Positions 53,751 through 64,000 of a stretch of DNA of 64,000 nucleotides are shown here, piece by piece. The notes under the pieces were generated by a model. That model worked only from the letters and a program-made list of their open reading frames with translations. It searched no databases and was not told the origin of the DNA. Numbering within the stretch: position 1 is the stretch's first letter; every line of letters starts with the position of its first letter. Position numbers and translations under genes: made by a program. Location: positions 22,714,996 through 22,778,995 of the forward strand of contig NC_050467.1 in the NCBI RefSeq assembly GCF_013373865.1, given 5' to 3'. The stretch is from Monomorium pharaonis (Eukaryota > Arthropoda > Insecta > Hymenoptera > Formicidae).

Positions 53751-53835
53751 GATTTGACTGTCACTGACGACACGGTCCTCGAAGATCACAACGAGGATCC
53801 CACATTAGTACAAATGCGGCTGATTGGTGACGGAG
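53751..53835 (+). CDS. Kdm3: Kdm3 coding exon d
   Basis: This 85-bp exon contains 28 codons plus one base. It is entered through 'cctttcag' and left through 'gtgaga' after GAC GGA G, giving phase 1. It encodes DLTVTDDTVLEDHNEDPTLV followed by QMRLIGDG. The vertebrate counterpart is the 'IVMNDQVLEPQNVDPSMVQMTFLDD' segment, so position and frame agree. The exon is acidic (eight Asp/Glu in the first sixteen residues), a feature shared with the vertebrate segment only in part. It joins exon e across a split Val codon with no stop. It is too short to stand out as an open frame; recognition depends on the flanking splice sites and the family alignment. Confidence 0.9.
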
Positions 53836-54332
53836 GTGAGAAACATTAAACGATAAAGCACATACGTTTAATTAATAACACAGCGATTGAAATATCAAAA
53901 AATTCTCAATAAAGCTCTTCGAATACTGTTCAACACTATTCAAAAGACTAGTATTAAACAATTTATTTATTATTATTTATAATATTGTATGTTTGAGTAC
54001 TATTCAATATTGCCCAATGTAAAATTGTTGCAGTGCGAAACATATTTTTTGTTCAAATATTGTATATTAATATACAAGTTGAGGAAAAAATGTTTTAAAC
54101 GAAAGTTGTATGAATGAAGGGGAATAAATAATTGTAAAGTCAATTTTTGAAAAAATCAATTTCTTTTAATATAAAGATTGTCGCAATTTTTAAAGTATAA
54201 TTTTACAATTTTTTACATAATATAATTTCTTTAATTATTTTGTGGATAAAAGTACCAAGATACAATTATCGTCGAATAAGTATAGAGCGTGCTGAAAGTT
54301 CTTCCCTTTTTTTTTTTTCTTCTCTTACGCAG
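53836..54332 (+). other. Kdm3 intron between exons d and e (497 bp)
   Basis: AT-rich phase-1 intron with donor gtgaga. A T-rich tract of about 20 bases comes just before the acceptor 'acgcag'. No other feature was seen. Confidence 0.88.
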
Positions 54333-54421
54333 TCGTCGAGAGCATCATGAGGGGCGAGGTCGTCGGCATGACACCAAGGAGGTCGAGGTCATCGACTGCT
54401 CTGACGCACGCGCTCGTTGTG
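54333..54421 (+). CDS. Kdm3: Kdm3 coding exon e (last recognised in window)
   Basis: This 89-bp exon contributes two bases that complete the Val codon, then 29 codons. The acceptor has a very strong pyrimidine tract ending 'cttacgcag'; the donor is 'gtgagt' and the exon ends in phase 0. It reads VVESIMRGEVVGMTPRRSRS, then STALTHALVV. This matches vertebrate 'VVHSLLKGENIGITSRRRSR', including the basic RRSRS patch that closes the folded N-terminal region. After this point vertebrate KDM3 proteins become long and disordered, where insect exons diverge strongly and are hard to recognise by eye. The remaining gene, including the zinc finger and JmjC domain, must lie to the right of this exon, so the gene is cut by the window. 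Confidence 0.92.
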
Positions 54422-55729
54422 GTGAGTGAAATCCAATTTTGTTCTATTATTAAACGTTCTGCATAGTTTACGATCATCAAGTATCGTAAAACAGTAGGTG
54501 TATCGGCATGCCTTTATATTCCGCATATAATACCTCATGTACATAATGTATTTAAGTCATTATAATGAAATTGACTCAACCCATGTTTCTCTGGCAGCCT
54601 GTTTTTTTACATTATGTAAAATTGTTTTGCAGCCGTACATTTGTTTTGCCGCGAATTCGACGAATGTGTAATAATCTGTAAACTTGCAAAGTTTACTTAA
54701 AAAAATATTATTTTACTCTAAAATTGTTCGGATATTCTTTTATATACGATAACGGTAAAAGAAAGAGAGAAATCGCGCGCATAATGATGCCACATGCCGT
54801 CATTCACTTTGATACGTAAAACAGCAACATTTACTCGAGTTTCAAAAACCTCTCGAATTCCCCTCTTCAGTTTCATTCTCTTCAACTTTTTGTTCGTATT
54901 GTTGATCTAAAAAGGGATAAGAGAAAAGATGTTCGCGCTAACGCATGCACTTTACGACGCATGATATTTATCGCGGCGCCGTTGAACGCTAATCTAAAAT
55001 TCTGCAACGCCACGTTAATTAGTAGACGATGTTTTGCAAGGCATTTATCGACGAAGTGATTCGCGTGAGACCGAGAGCGAGTTACGAATTAAGGCGCGAT
55101 AATCTCCCGCGCGAAGGGCGAACATCTTCCTCGCGCGTGACGATAGCGCTTGACGCGCACCGTGTCACGAAATCGGCAAACCGGTAATTGGAATCGAGCC
55201 GATGTGCCGAAAGGAAACCATCGCCGGTAATCGCATGGTGTGCTTTCGCAACGCGAATCTCTCATCATATGCGCTCGCGATGCGCATTCTCAGGGTGAAC
55301 GCTCGAGGCGAGCACTCTTCGATCGCTTAATCTCGTCGGTCTTCAGATTCATTGTGTACACAAAGATACAATTGGGTGGGACAGGGGATATACCGCGAGA
55401 TTTAGATCGCGATTTCAAAACGCGATGCACGCGATTGACCAGACGTTTCCGTTGAAAGTTTCTTTTTTATATACACTTTTAATCATTTATCGGTTAATCG
55501 TCGGGATGTATACTCGAGAGTATATCGGTATCATTGTCTTGTGGATATCTGTTATCAGTGGTTATTGTGTTAGCTGAGCTTATAGATAAGCAGCGGTACG
55601 GAAAATGGGACATCGATTATCGATTGCGCAGATATCTTAAACGAAACCCAGTGACATTACGTTATATATCGCGCGCCAAGATAACAATTGCCCTGATACT
55701 TCTATTATAAAATGCATCTAAAAATACCC

Positions 55730-55854
<125 letters not shown>

Positions 55855-56435
55855 CCCTTCTTCCCAGAATTGATTCTATAATGGCTATTATAATTCGTTT
55901 ATAAATGTGGAAGAAAACAAAACGTTTGGAAACATTTTAAGGCTTAAGAATTTCTGTTTATTAAAATGTATTATATGAAAATATATTCAGAAAGAAACAA
56001 ACCTTTACAAAACCATGTTTGTATCTCCTTAAACGCTTTTTTATTCTGAGAGTAAATCTTTTTAAAAAAGGAAATAATTGTTTCCTATATTAATATTAAA
56101 TTTATATTGCACGTATACATTAGTAATGAATCAATATAAAAAATGTATAAGCCTTTTTAGTAATATATAATATAAAAGTACAGATAAACATGTCAGAGGA
56201 AAGTGCAATAGAAATATCGACGTAACTGTTGCCGGGTCTCGTGGTTGGATTTTCGGTGTGCGAAGCGATACCTACGCGTACCGAGCGTTTCCCTTTAACG
56301 CGGGAAATCAATAGAGTCGAGCTTGCAGCACCCTCGGGCTTTCAGGAATCGGGAAGCCCGGAATAGAGTCCGTTGCTACCTTAGCGGCCGACTTCCGTTC
56401 GTCGTGTACGCGAGTGCCCCACCTTTCTATTCGTC

Positions 56436-56498
56436 TGTCTCTCTCTCTCTTTCTCTCCCCCTTTGTCTCCTTCTCTCTCTCTCTCTCTCTCTCTCTCC
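56436..56498 (+). repeat. Imperfect TC microsatellite
   Basis: TC run interrupted by TTT, CCCC and TTGT. It lies 0.6 kb after the (TC)60 tract. Confidence 0.9.
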
Positions 56499-57965
56499 CT
56501 TTGTCCTCTTCTGTCTCTCCCTTCGCTCGATTTTCTGTCGAGGCGGCAATCGAGGGCATAGTTGTCGTGCTTGCGTGCTCACGCCATGAATTTCTCGTCG
56601 CGGGAGAGACGTGCACCTCCGGATTTCTAGATAACGGCAAGCGGTCGAACTAGACGGCGATAGAACCGGATATCAGGTCGCGGCAGTGATACAGAGAGAA
56701 TGCCCATGGATACGCATATATATTCAACAATTGAAATTAGTTTCGTTTTTGATTCTCTCTGTTCCCATTTCGCTGGTTAAAATTTTAACCGACCTCACTC
56801 TCTCGCGATCCTTCGCCGATGAAATTTCGTGCGCTATATCGAACGCCGCGATTTATTATTCTCCACAAATAACGGCTCTCTCGCTACAGAGAGTTAATTA
56901 ATACGGACAGCGAGTATTTTGCCCTTTTCATAAATGCAAATCAGACGCCGATTCGGCATTGTTCTCCAGGATCAGTGAGTGCTATTCCACGGTTTATGTT
57001 GTCAAATTTGTCGACATAAATCTCGCGATTTATCGCCTCGACGGTTGGATTTGCTACCTCTGCTACGTACGACGACGGGGACGCGACGAGAATAACGCGG
57101 CGATCGTAATTGCATATTCTGCCCAGAACCGCGTGCTGCGTTGACATGAAATCGTTATTAACTGTCTCGGAGATATAATTAAGCAGCGCGCCGCAGGCGT
57201 CTTTTTCCAATTCCGACGTGGGGCGCTAATACAGTTTGAAATACATCGTTATTATCTCATGCAAAAATAACCGACGCCACTTGAATGTCACATTTGTATC
57301 GATACACTCTATTCGCGCGGAACGCTTTCAAGGAAGATACTCTTACCCAAATACACACAGACGTCCATCAAAACGAGTCTCGCGAGCTCCCGCTGTAATA
57401 AGTTACGCTAATCATCGTGAGTTGGATTATGGCATTCAATTCGTTTCCATTTGGTTAATTTATAATTCAATATCTCAGCATGTACATATTGACGGGGAAT
57501 TAAGTACACATTCATACAAGGGCAGCAATATATTTATTGCGTGTAAAAAAAAAGAAGTTTTATCTAACGTAATAAAGTTTATTTATTTAACGAGATGAAA
57601 ATAACACAGTATCTAAATATAATTTTATTTGATTCATATTAATGAAAGACCAATGATAAAAAGTGAAATCGAATCTATGCATTGAGAAATGAATGTCGAT
57701 AATCCTCGGGTAATCCTTGTTATTCTCCCTTCCTTAAGCGGACTCGATTTGATTTTGTGTCGGATATGCTCATTCGTTTCAGGACTTAGTGTAATTCATC
57801 GACGTGGCTTGGTGCATTCCACCGTCTGACAAAGGTCACGAAAGAAAGCTAATTCCTTAGCTGATTTCCACCTTACTTTCGTTACAAGAGGGATAATCGC
57901 GGGGCGGAGATGGATTTCGCGACGAAAGAAAATGATTTATGAATGCCTTCGGTGACAAGTCGCGC

Positions 57966-57991
57966 GGGGGAAAGGGGGAGGAGGGGGAGGG
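57966..57991 (+). other. G-quadruplex-type sequence
   Basis: Four G runs (57966-57970, 57974-57978, 57983-57987, 57989-57991) with loops of 3, 4 and 1 bases. This fits the canonical four-run pattern on the sense strand of the Kdm3 intron. Confidence 0.7.
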
Positions 57992-59542
57992 AATCACGAA
58001 AAGCCCCTCTCTCGCATTAAAGAGCATTGTGTAAGATCGAAGGGAGCGAATTTGGAAAGTTTTCCCGAAGTTTCCTCCGAGGCACGGGAAGAAATCCAGA
58101 AGTAGGAATAACTCGTTCCCTCGAAAGGCGTCTCCGCAAACTCCGCGCTGAAAACTTGGAAAGAGAATTGCACGTTAAGCGATCAAAAGTTCGGGGTTGT
58201 CAAAGCGAGGTGGCTAGTCCTTTTAAGGCGGCTACCAAGCCTCGGGTAGTTCGGTGACACACAGCCTCCCTGTGATTACCGTTTCTAATTTTCCATCATT
58301 TCCCAGCCGGCGCGGCGCTTCGGGTCCACTCCGCGGTGCGTTCGCGAGTTTTGCGCGAATTATTCTGCTCGTTGATGCAGGAAAATTACCGTCGCAACTC
58401 CCGCGATTAGATCTCTCGCGTCTCTCGCGAGAATTGCCGCGTTAAATCACACTTTTACAGGTTTCCCAGTCAGCAACGAAGCGTTAAAGGTCGCGCATTA
58501 TCTGAACATTAAGGACGACTGCTCTCTTTATCTCTCATAAAATGCGCGCGTGTGATTCACGTCACGATTAAGGTTTGCGTGATCTTAACTGTTCTCGAAA
58601 ATGAGATTTTAATAACAGCGTGTTTATCCGGCGTTGCAGTCAATTATCGGGGGGATTGATGGTATTGAGTTTGAATAATAAATCACCGAACGCTGAGTGA
58701 TTATCTTCAACGTCATGATTTACGATCGCGATCTCTTTTTTTGTTTTGTTATGTACATTTAAAAATTGAATTTTATAAATTTATAAATGCACAAACTAAT
58801 TCATCGAATTTATAGTCGATTAATTAAACAGTATTTTTTTTTGTGTGTGTACTCGCTGAAAGAGGAATATAATCTCTATGAGCGTCGGGAGAGCTTGTGT
58901 ATGAACTAGTGAATTAAAATCGAGGAAACGCCCGCGGCGCTCTCGTCTATTTTCGCGATGCGTACAGGAACATCGTAAGCTGCATACAAACTTTCGTCTC
59001 GCTCGTGGTAGGATTCATGAGTCATGCCGAGTACTCTTCGGTCCGCGGGCGACTCGACGTCGTCGTCGGAAAGTTCGTGACTGGCTTATACGAGTTCGAA
59101 AACTCGCGAAAAGGGATTAAACCTTGCGACTAGTGGCTTGTAATGGAACTCGCACGTGAGAGTTTCGCAAAGACCGATCATTACGAGAGCGCTTACGAGA
59201 CGAGGTCGCGCCGACGAAGAAACACTCGCCTTTAAGATACCACTCGTCATGACTTTGCTTTTCTTGATCTTTCGGGGACTCGTAAAATTTGTTTATAATA
59301 CGTACTATTAAACTCCGCTGAGCAGAGAAAAATTCGTAATGTGCGATCAATTTTAATATGTGGCGTGCTGGAGATAGGATCGTTTGAATGCTTGGCTTAA
59401 ATGTTTGCGATCTCAGAAACTCTCCAAACTCTTTGCACTCCTCGGTGATACTAAACTTGCAATTTTTTTTTAAAGAAATAACCCGAAGATTTTTATGTTT
59501 TAGTTATTTAATATTCAAAATCAAATATCTTCATAATTGCAT

Positions 59543-59575
59543 TTGGCTTAAAATTGGCTTAAAATTTGGCTTAAA
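59543..59575 (+). repeat. Three tandem copies of an 11-12 bp unit (ttggcttaaaa)
   Basis: Three back-to-back copies of ttggcttaaa(a). A fourth matching stretch (cttggcttaaat) lies 150 bases upstream at 59391. Confidence 0.8.
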
Positions 59576-60803
59576 CAGATAACTCACGGTTGAATGAGAA
59601 TAAGAACACTTTAAATGTGTTTGCTTTATGCAAAATTACAAAGTCCCTATTTTCCGGAGTGATAACAACCATTCGTACTGCACTCACTTTTGTTCCTTTC
59701 TTTGCTTTGCCGACTCCACTTGTACTTGAAACTCAAGTCGTGACCCCGATTATCGCCGCAGCGGGATAAAACCGCGTCAACATTCGCCGGAGGAAGAGGA
59801 TCTTTTCGTAATTTCTCTTCGACCGTCATTTCTCTCATTTCTCATTAAACTCGTAGACATCTTCCACGGAGGATGAATACCCAGATCGAGGTGTTCAATT
59901 ACCGAGTCGTTTCTGCGCCGCAAAGTGCGCAACGGTGTTTCCCGTGGCGCCTACAACTTTCGTATAAACGATACTTCGTCGCCGTGTTCTTGGACTCTCT
60001 CACAAAAGCGGTTAAATTGTCGAAACAAGTTCCACGAGCCGGCGAAAGTTGCCCGCCCTCTCTAAATCCAACCTTCACGACAACTATTTTCGAGAGATGT
60101 TCCGACGAAATCCCTTTTCCTCTCCTCTTTTGTTAACTACGATTTTCATAAGCAGGTAAATAAAATAACAAGAGAGAATGTATGTTTTTTGCAAGACAAA
60201 TTTGAACACAGTAATTTTTTTTTAATTAAGTAATTGCGAGAATGCACATTATGTACATCACTGTACGTAACGTTTGATGAATAAGAAATGCAACGATTTT
60301 TTTTTAATATGATTATTGCACGCGCGGTTTTTTTAGTTGCTCAACAATATTTTTTTACTAAAATCGCGACGGGATGATCGATTCTGCTTATCATGGAATT
60401 ATTTTATGGTTATTACAGATTGAATCAATAATAATACGAGGATTATAATCACGCGATTCCGAATTAAAGTCGAGCTGCAACTGCGTTACTATCCTGATAC
60501 TACTCGAGAAGCGATTCGGTTTAGTTGGGCTAGTAAATGTCGGGCAAGCACCCCGTTCTGGTTAAAAGCAGTTGGCTGGTTGCCAGTCTCTCCCTCAAGT
60601 TCACCTGGTACGATCGACTCATAAGCTTTTTCTCTCATCTTCTGTCTCTTTCTGTATCCATTCGTCGTTCTCGTTCCCGCCGTCTCATCTTTTTATGCCT
60701 TCCCGGCCCGGCCGCTTTAGAGGATCGTTTGGCCAATAGGGGTGGTTGGCCGAGTCTGCACGCCAGCCCAAGGGAAACGACTAAACCTTGCGGCATGTCG
60801 AGC

Positions 60804-60831
60804 GGGGACGGAGGGGGCGTCAGGGAGAGGG
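60804..60831 (+). other. G-quadruplex-type sequence
   Basis: G runs at 60804-60807, 60813-60817, 60823-60825 and 60829-60831 with loops of 5, 5 and 3 bases, in the GC-rich block at 60640-61270. Confidence 0.65.
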
Positions 60832-61120
60832 ATAACGAACGAAGGACACAGACGGGCAAGGAGAGGGACGAAGAGGGTAGAAAGGAGAAACAGGAAGGGT
60901 AATGGCACGAGAAGGCAAAGTGCGACGGTGAGCCGGTGGTTTGTGAGGGTGAGAGTGATGGAAAGAGAAACACAACGGTGAATTCGGGGGATGGATAAGG
61001 GTGAACGTGGGAGAAAGGGGAACGGCGTGGTGGCTCAGTGCTGCGAACCCAGAATGGGAATCGGCACTCGAGAATGGTATAAGGGGGTGCGTAACGTGGA
61101 AAGTAGGTGGGGCAGGGGGT

Positions 61121-61139
61121 GGCTGGCTGGCTGGCTGGT
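61121..61139 (+). repeat. (GGCT)4 tetranucleotide repeat
   Basis: Four to five ggct units within a G-rich block. Confidence 0.85.
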
Positions 61140-61309
61140 CGGATGGGGGTTGGGGCGGCGGTCGCTAGCTGTATTGATTCTCGGGCAGGTCACGCGGGTG
61201 GGGACCATCTACCGGCGCCATTGGGGTGGTGGCGGCGCAAAGGACGAAGGGAACTGGGGGTGAGCAACGCCGGATGGTTGGCGCGAAACACACCCCTACC
61301 TGTCTACCA

Positions 61310-61333
61310 TACCTACCTACCTACCTACCTACC
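61310..61333 (+). repeat. (TACC)6 tetranucleotide repeat
   Basis: Six units ending in CCGGCCGG. Confidence 0.9.
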
Positions 61334-61883
61334 CGGCCGGGCTAACACAAAACATCACCCTGCAAATTGGTTAATTCCGTGCCAAACCTGTGGAAATTCC
61401 GCGAAGTATGTATCTAACCGCCTCGTGTAGCTCCTTGCCACCCCTTTTTCTCCCCATCAACATAGCACAGTGTATGGGAGTCGGCCACGGTCTTTCGGTC
61501 TGCCTTGACTGTTCGTCGCCCTTGTTCTTACTCCAGTTTACCGCTCGCAGTAAATTCCAGGCAGTTTGCTCCGTCATTCCTCTTCCGCTCGTCATTCTGT
61601 TTACGTCGCGACAAGGATATAGATGACAGACTGACATTCGGTCTTGTGGGGAATCCTTCGAGTTGGCACGCTTTCTTTAATTCTACGAATACGTCGGGCA
61701 TCGCTTCTCATTAATTCCTTAACATGTCTCCAAAATTAATAAGGTATATTTGTTTTTCCTCGACATTAACAGTTCCACTACAATAAAAAAAACAAGTTGT
61801 ATCTTTCTTAAAGATATCTAAAATTTAGAAAAGGGTATATTTTATAAAAGTATCTTCTATTAAATTTTTGAAACAATGTCAGG

Positions 61884-61911
61884 AAGAGAAAGAGAGAGAG
61901 AGAGAGAGAGA
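61884..61911 (+). repeat. GA microsatellite
   Basis: An (AG) run of about 13 units. It is one of the few tracts with purines on the + strand. Confidence 0.9.
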
Positions 61912-63152
61912 TAAATGTGTAAACACAATTTCGGAGTTTTATAAGTCGAGTATTCCCTTGTGGGATACAACGGCAATTTTGGGGTTAAACCGCTAAGCGC
62001 CGAGCGTTAACCTCGTCTGGGCATAAAGCGTTAAAACCCCTGCGCGGCGGGTAGATGAATTCGTCAGATATCATCGATCGGGATGCGTCTGCTCGCGCTG
62101 ATACGCGCATTATCGACGATCGGAGACGGACATGAACGAGCTATCGCTCACGCGAGCGTTAATTACAGTGTTAATAATTGTCGCGCGAAAAGTAGGTTTC
62201 GCGCCGTGTCCTACAAACGTGCCACGTAACTTCCGTTAAGCGTCCATAATATAAGCTAATCCAAGTACGGTAAAAACTTTCGTAGAAGTTTGATTGCACG
62301 GAGAACTTGAAAGTGGAGGACCCCGTTAAGATTACTGCGTTAAAATCGAGGCGTGTCGGGACACGAGGAAAACAACTGCTATTTTTATCGATTACTTTCC
62401 TGTCCGTGACTGAGAAGGCACGTGGTTAGGCTCCTGGCTTCCCGCAAATTTAACTATCCGAATTAAAGATCGGGCAAGAGATTAACCGCGTTAAGTTAGA
62501 CTAAACAGTTTACGTCTTGCGAATTGGTCGTGGCTTCAAACGCATTTTTAAAAGTTTTACAGCTCGGTTTCTCAGTATTTCGACATAAATGCGTGAAATA
62601 TTTTTCGTGCCGAAAAACTGTTGAATTATGTCACTTTAATCATTTAGTCTGCCATTGACTCATTTTCGCGACAAGGGTTTTTACTGATCGAATTTCCCCG
62701 CGGAGCGCGACATCATTTATTTCTCGGCTTGTCTCCACGTGGAAGGGGTTGACCCTGGTTGGCGTCTCCTTGAATCCTACTGGGAAGAGGATGAGGTTGT
62801 TTGTGCCACTCCACCCCGAGATATTGTTGACACGCGAACAGGAGTGTGACTCTCACACGTACCCACATTCTGCACTGTATTGGCGTCTATTTGCTCTCAC
62901 GGTATTTCTCTATATATACATATATGTATATGTTCGCACGTGTATTGTACGAGCGTGTGTTTATGCGCGCGTTTATCCCCATTCTGAGGAAGACTCCTGT
63001 GGAGGCTGGCTGCGCGAACGTACTACACACACGTACACCTATGCACCCTCTCTCGCGTCCTCACTTATACACATGTAGGATGTTGCGCGCGTTCGCTGGC
63101 GCCAGAAGGCCTTCGTCGCCCGTTCCACCTGTTTGTGCGGGAGTTTCCCCGC

Positions 63153-63183
63153 GAAACTTTCAGTTGCCGAACAACAAAGTTTC
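63153..63183. other. 12-pair hairpin with GAAACTTT arms
   Basis: GAAACTTT (63153-63160) pairs with AAAGTTTC (63176-63183). GTTG (63163-63166) pairs with CAAC (63172-63175), with a CA bulge and a CCGAA loop. It lies in the CpG-rich block near the right edge. Confidence 0.65.
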
Positions 63184-64000
63184 CCGGCTGGCCGAACTAT
63201 TGCCGCGAACCGGGCGGCGCGCCGCGCGCGTTTCCTCCGCTCTGCAAATCGATACTTTGTAAGCCGCATAAATAAAGCCACGCCGCGCGCGACTGCCCGG
63301 CTCTGCCGCGTTGCGACTTTGTGCCGGCTTTCCACCTTGATCGACGTCGGTAGTTGGGAGTCGTGGCGTTTCAAGAGAAAGGTCAGTCGTCAGGAACGAA
63401 ATGTCAATGATTTGGAGTCTGATGGTTACGCCGATTTCGCTGGAAAATCGCCAGAAAAATATAATAGCGGCCGGACATTTTTATGCACGAAATCCGAAAA
63501 AAAAACAGCCAACAGTTCGCGAGAGATTTTTTTATAAGTACACAATGCGATAAAGAGACGATTGTGTTCTTTCTGTGGAGAATTAAATAACAATGACTTC
63601 ATTGCATCTATTTAGCGAGGATAATACTATGACAAAATTATACAATGTCTGTAAAATTTAAATATATATAGGGATAAAATAGAAATAAGTAAAATAAATT
63701 TTAACATTTAGTTATTGTTCCGTTTTTCTATGCTATTTTGGAGTACCGCAATCAGCGTTGAATATTTAAATTAAATTATGCTCGTTTGGAATGAGATATT
63801 TTAGTGTATCTTAATGCTATTTAAGCAGAAATATTTCAATAGATGTATTTAGAGATTTTATTACTTTTCTCTTTACATCTAATTAACCTGAATCGTATTG
63901 ACCTAGACAATTTTTCTCATTTTGCGTACATGTACAAAAAATAAAGAAACATTTCGGGCCAGCCGTATGTAATTGTATTCATAAGCGTTATAAGAGTATA

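Noticed and set aside
60537..60902. 121-codon frame starting ATG TCG GGC AAG
   Set aside because: GC-rich block with frames open on both strands; after about 45 codons the sequence is low-complexity Arg/Glu/Gly with no recognisable domain.
61188..61258. Exon-like segment between 'tcgggcag' and 'gtgagc', phase 0, reading VTRVGTIYRRHW
   Set aside because: The acceptor has no real pyrimidine tract and the peptide does not resemble any KDM3 region.

Overview
The window looks like insect nuclear DNA, most probably from an ant or another hymenopteran. AT-rich non-coding sequence with many TC/GA, TA and AC microsatellites alternates with short CpG-rich blocks, and the only recognisable coding sequence is split into small exons with GT-AG introns. 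No bacterial-type gene layout, rRNA, tRNA, CRISPR array or intact transposon gene was recognised. The hymenopteran placement is an inference from exon similarity and base composition, not a test.

The one gene I can support is the 5' part of an insect Kdm3 (JMJD1C/KDM3B/JHDM2-type histone H3K9 demethylase family) on the + strand. Five consecutive coding exons lie at 41093-41344, 42713-42826, 51044-51238, 53751-53835 and 54333-54421. They splice in frame (phases 0, 0, 0, 1, 0) into 245 residues that align end to end with the vertebrate JMJD1C N-terminal region, from the 'VEYDDVEW' block to the 'MTPRRSRS' block. The zinc finger and JmjC domain, which do the catalysis, would lie beyond the right edge of the window. 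The exons coding for the extreme N-terminus were not found in the 41 kb to the left.

Layout: 1-41092 is non-coding as far as I can see, either a very long 5' intron or intergenic DNA. It holds microsatellites, CpG-rich blocks, a degenerate MITE-like element (19633-19772), a very strong 95-bp foldback (35637-35731) and a weak candidate 5' exon (37608-37939) with an ideal start context and donor. 41093-54421 is the Kdm3 exon block with introns of 1368, 8217, 2512 and 497 bp. 54422-64000 is the next intron with no acceptor exon recognised. It contains a pure (TC)60 tract, two G-quadruplex-type runs and CpG-rich blocks.

The most unusual signal outside the gene is a set of short, GC-rich, near-perfect stem-loops confined to the CpG-rich blocks (for example 43504-43577, 43690-43720, 44541-44563, 63153-63183, 39579-39663, 33531-33573 and 37868-37945). 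There is also a strong strand bias of TC tracts toward the Kdm3 sense strand. Microsatellite tracts account for most of the longer Arg-Glu or Ser-Leu reading frames, which are not genes.
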